NCBI GenBank assembly: GCA_964415465.1
Contig: CAYQAL010000013.1
Span: forward strand, 1-24,895
DNA from: JAGOTP01 sp964415465
GTDB lineage: Bacteria; Patescibacteriota; Patescibacteriia; 2-12-FULL-60-25
Direction of reading: 5' to 3'
DNA length: 24,895 bases
Part shown: positions 16,666 to 22,577 of the stretch, piece by piece
Position numbering within the stretch: position 1 is the first letter of the stretch
Layout: every line of letters starts with the position of its first letter
The notes under the pieces: model-generated
Database searches by the model: none
Told to the model about the DNA's origin: nothing
What the model saw: only the letters and a program-made list of their open reading frames with translations
Position numbers and translations under genes: made by a program

Positions 16666-16984
16666 TAGTCACCAAACTATTCTGGAACATATCCACAGCC
16701 GTCATTACCATTGGTCAGTGAGAACCATTCGCTAAAGCTTCCACACAGTATTCTGATAGCCCTATCTTATGACATCAGCCACCCCCGCCTAATCCAGAGA
16801 TGCAAACAAATGATCAAGGCGTACGCCTCAATCAGATATCCAATCAAGCACCACATTCGTTTAAGTAGAAGGAAAGCCTGGATCCATCATCCAGCATCAA
16901 TTCAGCACAAAATCGCATCTCAATATCAATACATCGTGACTCGATCGGATCGATTCTCAGCTCCCAGTAAAACAACTTAACTAC

Positions 16985-17015
16985 AAAAACAATCACGGAT
17001 GTCGTGATCGTTTTT
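16985..17015 (-). terminator. Terminator after tRNA-Ala(CGC)
   Basis: AAAAACAATCACG (16985-16997) pairs with CGTGATCGTTTTT (17003-17015), with one wobble and a 5-base loop. On the minus strand it ends in TTTTTG and lies 3 bases beyond the tRNA CCA end. It also stops tRNA transcription from entering the origin region. Confidence 0.8.
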
Positions 17016-17018
17016 GCG

Positions 17019-17094
17019 TGGTGGACTGAAGGGGAGTCGAACCCCTGACCTCTGCAATGCGAATGCAGCGCTCTACCAACTGAGCTATCAGCCC
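17019..17094 (-). tRNA. tRNA-Ala(CGC)
   Basis: A 76-base cloverleaf. Acceptor GGGCTGA pairs with TCAGTCC, including the alanine-specific G3:U70 pair. The anticodon loop TTCGCAT between CTGCA and TGCAG gives anticodon CGC (codon GCG). The T arm is GGGGTTCGACTCCCC, the discriminator is A and CCA is encoded. Confidence 0.96.
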
Positions 17095-17135
17095 ATAAAT
17101 TGTTTCCGTCGTAACACCAGACTCTGTACGGTTGA

Positions 17136-17155
17136 ACTGTTTCACATGAAACAGT
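17136..17155. other. parS-like site 3
   Basis: TGTTTCACATGAAACA (17138-17153) is identical to site 1. The palindrome extends to ACTGTTTCA-CA-TGAAACAGT. It sits in the 63-base gap between two tRNA genes. Confidence 0.75.
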
Positions 17156-17157
17156 CG

Positions 17158-17232
17158 TGGTGCCCCCAAGAGGATTCGAACCTCTGTATAAGGCTTAGGA
17201 CGCCCTTGTTCTTCCTATTGAACTATGGGGAC
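17158..17232 (-). tRNA. tRNA-Arg(CCT)
   Basis: A 75-base cloverleaf. Acceptor GTCCCCA pairs with TGGGGGC, with one wobble. The anticodon loop GTCCTAA between AGGGC and GCCTT gives CCT (codon AGG). The T arm is AGAGGTTCGAATCCTCT, the discriminator is A and CCA is encoded. It is upstream of tRNA-Ala(CGC) on the same strand and may share its transcript. Confidence 0.94.
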
Positions 17233-17248
17233 ATGTGTCGTAAAATAC
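17233..17248. repeat. 16-bp direct repeat, copy 2
   Basis: An exact copy of 16233-16248, immediately upstream of tRNA-Arg on the minus strand. Here GTATTTTACGACACAT places TATTTT in a plausible -10 position for the tRNA. A related ATGTGTCGCACAAT lies at 17367-17380. Confidence 0.6.
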
Positions 17249-17450
17249 TCAACTCGTCCTATCCTACACGTGGCAAAGAGTAGAAGAGCTGAGACCGACT
17301 GTCAAACAACTCTCTTTTCTCATCAAAAATTCCCTCTCTTCGACCTACATAGACACCTCTCTGCGTATGTGTCGCACAATGTGAAAATATCGCTCAGTGT
17401 GATCTTATCACCCTCTGCAGCCACAAACGCGTGTACAAGCATACCATATA

Positions 17451-17479
17451 TTGACGATCGGCCCGATGTTGGGTATTCT
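17451..17479 (+). promoter_or_regulatory. rpsT promoter
   Basis: TTGACG (17451-17456), a 17-base spacer and TATTCT (17474-17479). The predicted start near 17486 leaves a leader of under 10 bases and no Shine-Dalgarno sequence. Confidence 0.65.
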
Positions 17480-17494
17480 TCGCGACATCTTCCT

Positions 17495-17761
17495 ATGCCA
17501 ATCAAGCAAGCCGCCATCAAAGATCTCCGCAAGAACCACAAGCGTGCGGCGAAAAATCTTCGTTTGAAGACTCACGTAAAGCATTTGACCCGCTCTCTGA
17601 CCGACTTGGTCAAAGAAGGTAAAGTCAACGAAGTGAAAGAAACATTAGCCAAGCTTCAGCAGACATTGGCCAAGGCTGCGAAGACACATGTCTTACACGC
17701 CAATAACGCTCAGCGCAAAATTGCGAGCGCCTTCAAACTTGTCAGCAAAAACAAGAAATAG
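17495..17761 (+). CDS. rpsT: 30S ribosomal protein S20
   Basis: An 88-aa, strongly basic, all-helical protein, as usual for S20, which binds 16S rRNA at the base of the small subunit. It opens MPIKQAAIKDLRKN with the RAAKNLRLKTHVKHL segment, and LAKLQQTLAKAAKTHVLHANNAQRKIA matches the conserved second half (ANNAxRKxSR in other species). The frame is open further upstream to 17225, but ATG 17495 gives the family length and fits the promoter just before it. It is a single-gene unit between the tRNA pair and the convergent polA-holA operon, closed by a strong terminator. The predicted leader of under 10 bases leaves little room for the 5'-UTR autoregulation known in other bacteria. Confidence 0.95.
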   Translation: MPIKQAAIKDLRKNHKRAAKNLRLKTHVKHLTRSLTDLVKEGKVNEVKETLAKLQQTLAKAAKTHVLHANNAQRKIASAFKLVSKNKK

Positions 17762-17768
17762 TTCGTTC

Positions 17769-17806
17769 AAAACACCTCTGTACCATTCGGTACAGAGGTG
17801 TTTTTT
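17769..17806 (+). terminator. rpsT: rpsT terminator, probably bidirectional
   Basis: AAAACACCTCTGTACC (17769-17784), loop ATTC, GGTACAGAGGTGTTTT (17789-17804), then further T to 17806. It is a 16-pair stem. The mirrored A-run lets it also serve holA, which ends at 17831 from the other side. Confidence 0.9.
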
Positions 17807-17830
17807 ATCCTTACGTATTTCAGAAGAGCC

Positions 17831-18691
17831 TTAGAAAAGCGCTGAGAGTTCGCTTTCTTGTGCATATCCCTGACGCTGCAACATGACCGCTTCTAACAAA
17901 CGAACAAACTGCTCTTCTGAATCGACGGCTCGGATTCCTTTGAGTTTTCGTGCCACGAAGGAAGGAATTCCCGCTTCTTGCCCTGCTTGTACGCGTTGGT
18001 AAGAGCGCAACTGCGACAAAAATGGATAGAGCAACGAGTCTGGACCTAGCCGCTCAACGGCTGCGCGCCAAGCCGGATCTTGTTTCACGTAGGCATCCGC
18101 CCATTCAAAGAGCGATCTCTCATCTAAAGCATGAATCGAACTTGCTTGTTTTGACATGGACACATCAACTCCCGCCGCAACCATAAGCAATGCAATCGAG
18201 GCTTGTGAAGTGTCGCTACTCGAACGTTCTACGATCCAGGCGAGCTGTTCGTCTGTGAGCGCGAACTTTACCTGCGCTGCACGCTCACGAATCCAGGCCT
18301 CAAAGGCGCGTTGATCCAGTCGAGCGAAGTCGTAGCGTACCCATTTCGGCAGCGCAGAGAGCGTTTTTACGGTCGCATCTGGTGGCACGTCGCTCTCAAC
18401 CGTCACAACAATCACATTCTCCGGATCAACCGACAACGCTTTTTCAAGCGCTGCTACACGACCTTTGGGACAGCTTTTTAACAAGTCTCGCGTACGCATA
18501 AACCGGCGTGGCGTAAACAAACTCACCGTATTCGCACGCTCAATCACCGCATCAACCAGTTCAGCCCCTTCTTCATGCAAGAGCTCGATACTGGATCCAT
18601 CTTGATCATATTTTTGCCGGAAGGCCGCCTCTAACTCACGTGCCTTTTCAAGGGCGCGATGCACATCCGGACCAATACACGCGATCAACAT
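17831..18691 (-). CDS. holA: DNA polymerase III delta subunit-like protein
   Basis: A 286-aa protein. The N-terminal third is an AAA+-like fold without a working Walker A, as in delta subunits. Next comes ENVIVVTVESDVPPD, the strand corresponding to VI(I/V)...D in HolA, then WVRYDFARLDQRAFEAWIRERA, which matches the conserved FxxLxxxxLxxWIxxxA region. The C-terminal half is helical (DSLLYPFLSQLRSYQRV resembles the RRLLxxLxRQFRxLL segment). Delta opens the sliding clamp as part of the clamp loader. At 286 residues it is shorter than the usual 330-340. The ATG at 18691 lies 9 bases after the polA stop, so the two replication genes form an operon. No Shine-Dalgarno sequence. Confidence 0.78.
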   Translation of the reverse strand: MLIACIGPDVHRALEKARELEAAFRQKYDQDGSSIELLHEEGAELVDAVIERANTVSLFTPRRFMRTRDLLKSCPKGRVAALEKALSVDPENVIVVTVESDVPPDATVKTLSALPKWVRYDFARLDQRAFEAWIRERAAQVKFALTDEQLAWIVERSSSDTSQASIALLMVAAGVDVSMSKQASSIHALDERSLFEWADAYVKQDPAWRAAVERLGPDSLLYPFLSQLRSYQRVQAGQEAGIPSFVARKLKGIRAVDSEEQFVRLLEAVMLQRQGYAQESELSALF

Positions 18692-18700
18692 ACGAACAGC

Positions 18701-21421
18701 CTACAATGAAAGCGGCGCAAGCTCATCCCAACGCTGACCCGCTTTGGCTTCGACCAAAATCGGTACGCCAATTTCCCGTATTTGCTCCATCGTATGCTTA
18801 ACTGTTCTTGCAACTAGCTCGACATCCGCCGGAGGAACCTCGAGCACCAATTCGTCGTGCACTTGAAGCAAAAGACGACTCTTTGGCGAGAGAGATGGGA
18901 GTAACGCGTCAACTTCAATCATCGCGAGCTTCATGAGGTCAGCGTCTGTTCCTTGCACCGGCATATTGATTGCCATGCGTTCCGCCTGCGCACGCAACTG
19001 AGGCAGGGGAGACTGAATGTCCGGAAATAAGCGACGGCGACCGAAAAGCGTTTCCGCATAGCCGTTTTTACGCACAAAATCCTTTGTCGACTCCATGAAA
19101 ACTTTCACACCGCTATAAATCGTGAAGTAGGTTTCGATAAACTTTTTTGCATCGGCATAGCTGATCCCCGCGACTTGTGAGAGCCCGTGCGGACCCTGAC
19201 CAAAGATAATCCCGAAGTTAATCGCCTTCGCGATGCGACGCTGATCTTTCGTCACCGCATCATGCGAAATGCCCCAAATCGCCGAGGCTGTATCTGTGTG
19301 AATGTCTTGCCCGGACTCGAACGCTTCCTTCATGCGCTTGTCGTTTGCAAGGGCTGCCACGACACGCAACTCAATCTGCGAGTAGTCACAGGACAACAAC
19401 GTATACCCAGGAGACGCAACAAACGCGTGACGAATGCGACGACCGGTTTCTGTACGAATCGGAATATTCTGCACATTCGGATCCATCGAAGAGAGTCGGC
19501 CCGTGGCTGCAACTGCCTGATGGAAGGTTGTGTGAATACGTCCTTCTGCATCCGTCATCGTTGGGAGTGTTTCGACATAGGTCGAGAGCAATTTGCTTAC
19601 TTCACGATACTCTTCGATCTGCTCAATCAACGGATGCTGACCGCGCAACTTATCGAGCTCAGAAGCTGCCGTCGAGTAGCCAGTCTTTCCTTTCTTGATG
19701 CCCTTTGTTGGCAACTTCAAATGCGTGAAGAGCACGTCAGCCAACTGACTCGGCGAGGCTGGATTAAACGTCGTTCCGGCGGCTTCCTGCATGGCTTTTT
19801 CCAAACGACGCTTCTCCTGCCCAAGCTCAATCGAAAGCTCACCCAAATACGGGCGATCAATCAAAATTCCATGACATTCCATGCGATACAAAACGGGAAT
19901 GAGCGGTAATTCAAACTCCTGCAAGACTTTACGCAAGTTCGCTTCTTCAAGCTCGGTTTTCTGACGATCGCTCAGCGCACGAATCAAACTCGCCATCGCG
20001 GAAGGCGTTGGTCGTTCAGGCAATACATTCAATCCATAGCGCGCGGCCAAATCATTCAGCGTGAACACACGATCTCCCGCGCTCAAAAGATAGCCAGCGA
20101 GCAATACATCGGCTTCCCAGCGCTCTGGAGGCGTAAGTCCAAGTTTACGTAACCCATGCATCGCTGCTTTCGCATCGTGAGCGATCAACTGCTTCTCTTC
20201 TTTAAAGAGCTCATTCAATGCCGCTTGAACCGAAGGGCTCTTTAGCTCAGTCTGACGCAATACCACACACCGCTGGTAATCTGCGAGTGCGACTCCATAG
20301 GCTTCCGTTCCAAACAACGAATCAGCCGCTTCCTCCAATACCATTACAACCAACTCAGACGACTCGGCTAGTTGCGCGAGCTTGTGCTTTGCATCCGTTT
20401 CGTTCTTCGCGACTTCTTCCACGAGAATAGAAGAGGTGTGACTCGTGGCTTTTTTAGGCGAGGACCGCTTGACCGATTCACTGGCTCCATTCGACTCAGC
20501 TGCCTCCTCTTTGTGCTGTTTCGACTCTTTCTTCTTTCCATCGACACCTTTTCCAAAGGAACGTTTCAGCAAGCTATTGAAACCCATCTCCTGTAAAAAC
20601 CCTCGCCAGGCCTCGGTATCCAATGGATGATCTGCGAGCAATTCCAGCGTCCAACCAAGTGGTGCATCCGTACGAATCGTTACCAAATCACGCAATCCAG
20701 GAAGTTCACTCTCTGCCGCCAACAATTTTTGTCGAATGGATGCACTCAGTTTTGAAGTCGGATCTTTTGCCGCCTGCAGCATGCCATCAATTGAAGTATA
20801 CGTTTGCAGCAACTCCGTTGCTCCTTTCTCACCAATACCTTTTACCCCTGGAATATTGTCAGACGGATCGCCACGCAAGATCTTGTATTCGAGGAATTGC
20901 TCCGGCGAAAGACCGAACACTTCATACAGCATCTTCTCGTCGTACAGCAACGTTTCGCTCACCCCTTTTTTGAACGTCAGCACCGAAATATGTTTTCCGA
21001 TCAGCTGCAGTGCATCGCGATCACCGGTCACAATGGTTACGTCCCAATTGTCCTTGGCTGCCCCAACCGCGATTGTTCCAATCAAATCATCCGCTTCGTA
21101 TCCATCTAACGAAAAAGATTCAACACCTAACATCGTTAATGCGCGCTGAATCAGCGGAATCTGCGCATAAAGTTCGTCTGGCTGTTTTTCACGCTGTGCT
21201 TTGTACGCTTCATAGGCTTCATGACGGAAGGTCGGAGCTTTCGTATCCCAACAGGCAACAAAGGCATCTGGCTTTTGCTCTTCCAAGAGTTTTAAGAGAA
21301 TGTTCACCACTCCATACACAGCGTTCACCACTTGGCCGTTAGGCGACGTAAGGGGTGGAAGGGCATGCCAAGCACGGTGAAGGAGGGCGTTGGCGTCTAA
21401 GATAAAGAGGCGTCGTGACAT
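18701..21421 (-). CDS. polA: DNA polymerase I, proofreading domain apparently inactive
   Basis: A 906-aa protein. The 5'-3' exonuclease spans 1-290 with ILDANALLHRA (7-17), DGYEADDLIG (106-115), VTGDRDALQLI (131-141) and GDPSDNIPGVKGIGEK (184-199). A Lys/Glu/Ser linker at 292-330 leads to a 3'-5' exonuclease-like domain (about 335-470). There the DxE of motif I is replaced (ELVVMVLEEA, 356-365) although Asp residues of later motifs remain. The polymerase domain has motif A LLSCDYSQIELR (Asp679), motif B RRIAKAINFGIIFG (728-741) and motif C QVHDEL (Asp856, Glu857). Phe740 stands where E. coli has Tyr766. The frame stays open to 21625 across the terminator and tRNA-Cys, but ATG 21421 gives the canonical N-terminus. 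Functions: gap filling, Okazaki-primer removal and repair. Confidence 0.95.
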   Translation of the reverse strand: MSRRLFILDANALLHRAWHALPPLTSPNGQVVNAVYGVVNILLKLLEEQKPDAFVACWDTKAPTFRHEAYEAYKAQREKQPDELYAQIPLIQRALTMLGVESFSLDGYEADDLIGTIAVGAAKDNWDVTIVTGDRDALQLIGKHISVLTFKKGVSETLLYDEKMLYEVFGLSPEQFLEYKILRGDPSDNIPGVKGIGEKGATELLQTYTSIDGMLQAAKDPTSKLSASIRQKLLAAESELPGLRDLVTIRTDAPLGWTLELLADHPLDTEAWRGFLQEMGFNSLLKRSFGKGVDGKKKESKQHKEEAAESNGASESVKRSSPKKATSHTSSILVEEVAKNETDAKHKLAQLAESSELVVMVLEEAADSLFGTEAYGVALADYQRCVVLRQTELKSPSVQAALNELFKEEKQLIAHDAKAAMHGLRKLGLTPPERWEADVLLAGYLLSAGDRVFTLNDLAARYGLNVLPERPTPSAMASLIRALSDRQKTELEEANLRKVLQEFELPLIPVLYRMECHGILIDRPYLGELSIELGQEKRRLEKAMQEAAGTTFNPASPSQLADVLFTHLKLPTKGIKKGKTGYSTAASELDKLRGQHPLIEQIEEYREVSKLLSTYVETLPTMTDAEGRIHTTFHQAVAATGRLSSMDPNVQNIPIRTETGRRIRHAFVASPGYTLLSCDYSQIELRVVAALANDKRMKEAFESGQDIHTDTASAIWGISHDAVTKDQRRIAKAINFGIIFGQGPHGLSQVAGISYADAKKFIETYFTIYSGVKVFMESTKDFVRKNGYAETLFGRRRLFPDIQSPLPQLRAQAERMAINMPVQGTDADLMKLAMIEVDALLPSLSPKSRLLLQVHDELVLEVPPADVELVARTVKHTMEQIREIGVPILVEAKAGQRWDELAPLSL

Positions 21422-21427
21422 GAAAAA

Positions 21428-21436
21428 AGGGTAGCA
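21428..21436 (-). promoter_or_regulatory. polA: Weak extended -10 before polA
   Basis: Minus-strand TGC-TACCCT is followed by TTTTTC and the ATG at 21421. The -10 is poor, but its placement matches the leaderless pattern at the other genes. Confidence 0.35.
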
Positions 21437-21470
21437 CGGTCGACCGTTAGGGAATAGCATCAAATCAACG

Positions 21471-21500
21471 AAAAAGATCCCTGTTTCCAGGGATCTTTTT
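21471..21500 (-). terminator. Terminator after tRNA-Cys
   Basis: AAAAAGATCCCTG (21471-21483), loop TTTC, CAGGGATCTTTTT (21488-21500). It is a 13-pair stem with T-runs on both sides, one base beyond the tRNA CCA end. Confidence 0.88.
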
Positions 21501-21501
21501 A

Positions 21502-21576
21502 TGGAGGCGTGGGCGGGAATCGAACCCGCGAATACAGGTTTTGCAGACCCGTGCCTTACCACTTGGCTACCACGCC
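21502..21576 (-). tRNA. tRNA-Cys(GCA)
   Basis: A 75-base cloverleaf. Acceptor GGCGTGG pairs with CCACGCC and the discriminator is U, the cysteine identity base. The anticodon loop CTGCAAA gives GCA. The T arm is GCGGGTTCGATTCCCGC and CCA is encoded. The 215 bases upstream (21577-21791) hold nothing else I recognise. Confidence 0.96.
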
Positions 21577-21791
21577 TTGCTCGGCTAGCGACGCTGACCA
21601 CACGCTCACGCCTAACGGCGCTCACTTGGGTCTGCGTCGCGCCTGCGCTTTGCTCCGCTTACGCTTCGCAAGGGGGACAATGCAGAAAGATCCACGCATT
21701 GCTTGATTTCTCGTTTTCACTCGAAATCCGTTGGCTCAAAACGCGATCGGATCGTAGCAGACGTTAGACGGTTCGTGAAGGTGGGGGACGA

Positions 21792-21819
21792 GAAAGCCCT
21801 CCGGTCAGGGAGGGCTTTC
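21792..21819 (-). terminator. Terminator of the 3D-domain gene
   Basis: GAAAGCCCTCC (21792-21802) pairs with GGAGGGCTTTC (21809-21819) around a 6-base loop; on the minus strand the stem runs into TTTCTCG. It lies 17 bases beyond the stop. Confidence 0.8.
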
Positions 21820-21836
21820 GGGGCCAAAGGATTGGC

Positions 21837-22460
21837 TTATTTCATGGCGCGCTTCAGGGCGTTTTCCTGAGCGATGCGCTTCCATTGAGTTTTACTGTTG
21901 TCACCCATTTCGATAACTTCGATCTTCACGTTGCGCTTGAGACCAAATTTACGAGCGTCGCTTTTGTTGGCCATCCAGACGTCGGCACGGAGGGTATAAC
22001 GAGGGTTCATGCGGTCATGGACCTCGAAAATACGATTACCGAACAAGCTTGGGATACGGACCTTCGTACCGAAAGGCAAGAAGTTGGCAGCCAAGATTCC
22101 ATCGCGGACGGTCGAACCGTCGGCAGTGGTGAATGGCGTCGAGTCCGTCTGACCAGGCTCAGAGTTGTACGCCGTCATACTAATGACGTATTCACGGATT
22201 ACTTCTGGCGAAACTGGGGGAATAACTTCGATGACGGCTGGTTCGCCGATTTCGGAGCGCATGTCAGCTTCGTCTGCGAGCTCCGTTACATCAGAGCTCG
22301 CAACTACCGAGGTTTCGGCAGGAGCGGCGTCGTCGGCGGAGACTGTCTGAGCTTGGATGGAGCTAACGGGAGAAATGACAAGGAAAAGAACGAAGAAGGC
22401 TGATAAAACGATCTGGTTCAACGGGCGTTTACCACCATCAGACGTAGAATTCGATGTCAT
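21837..22460 (-). CDS. Secreted 3D-domain protein (probable cell-wall enzyme)
   Basis: A 207-aa protein. Residues 1-38 are a signal peptide (hydrophobic core IVLSAFFVLFLVIS, cleavage near IQA-QTV). An acidic, probably disordered spacer at 40-88 follows. A 3D domain covers about 92-185: MTAYNSEPG, FTTADG, a LAANFLPFGTKVRIP strand, EVHDRM, LRADVWM and SDARKFGLKRNVKIEVI. The three aspartates that name the family are Asp149, Asp160 and Asp168. This double-psi beta-barrel domain occurs in MltA-like lytic transglycosylases and in Rpf/YabE-type wall hydrolases, so peptidoglycan cleavage outside the membrane is likely. ATG 22460 is chosen because the promoter lies between it and the longer in-frame start at 22514. 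It is divergent from a penicillin-binding protein gene, a sensible pairing for wall growth. Confidence 0.85.
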   Translation of the reverse strand: MTSNSTSDGGKRPLNQIVLSAFFVLFLVISPVSSIQAQTVSADDAAPAETSVVASSDVTELADEADMRSEIGEPAVIEVIPPVSPEVIREYVISMTAYNSEPGQTDSTPFTTADGSTVRDGILAANFLPFGTKVRIPSLFGNRIFEVHDRMNPRYTLRADVWMANKSDARKFGLKRNVKIEVIEMGDNSKTQWKRIAQENALKRAMK

Positions 22461-22473
22461 AGTTGGATACAAC

Positions 22474-22494
22474 AAAAGCCCTGTTCGGGCTCTT
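22474..22494 (-). other. 5'-leader hairpin of the 3D-domain gene
   Basis: On the minus strand AAGAGCCC pairs with GGGCTTTT (8 pairs, loop GAACA), starting within a few bases of the predicted 5' end and followed by GTTGTATCC. It could cap the transcript against decay or act as a weak attenuator. Confidence 0.5.
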
Positions 22495-22504
22495 GGAGGA
22501 CAAC

Positions 22505-22533
22505 ACCATATCACATTTGCAGGTTTTTGTCAA
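22505..22533 (-). promoter_or_regulatory. Promoter of the 3D-domain gene
   Basis: TTGACA (22533-22528), a 17-base spacer and TATGGT (22510-22505) with TG one base upstream (extended -10). It is the best promoter in the window. Its -35 overlaps a TTGTCA (22527-22532) on the other strand that could serve the divergent PBP gene, though no good -10 for that gene is visible. Confidence 0.75.
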
Positions 22534-22577
22534 CGGAAGTACACTATTTTTACGCTTACATTAGCCAAATTTCAGTT

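Larger units (their letters stand above)
16170..16700. other. Probable chromosomal replication origin (oriC)
   Basis: No gene lies between 16123 and 17018. Exact DnaA boxes TTATACACA occur at 16180-16188 and 16191-16199 (plus) and 16272-16280 (minus). One-mismatch boxes occur at 16304-16312 and 16346-16354 (both minus), 16639-16647 (minus, GTATCCACA) and 16689-16697 (plus, ATATCCACA). The two plus boxes are spaced 11 bases start to start, one helical turn. The stretch 16165-16340 is strikingly AT-rich and could be the unwinding element. Two parS-like palindromes lie in the same region and a third just to its right. dnaA and dnaN are not adjacent within the window, so the assignment rests on sites alone. 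From 16700 to 16984 I see nothing recognisable. Confidence 0.65.

Noticed and set aside
16305..16980. Three short plus-strand frames in the gene-free region
   Set aside because: Poor codon composition, no start signals, and they run across DnaA boxes and parS sites.
17225..17494. N-terminal extension of rpsT
   Set aside because: It would begin inside tRNA-Arg; S20 has its normal length from 17495 and a promoter lies in between.
21422..21625. N-terminal extension of polA
   Set aside because: It would read through a terminator and tRNA-Cys; the canonical Pol I N-terminus begins at 21421.
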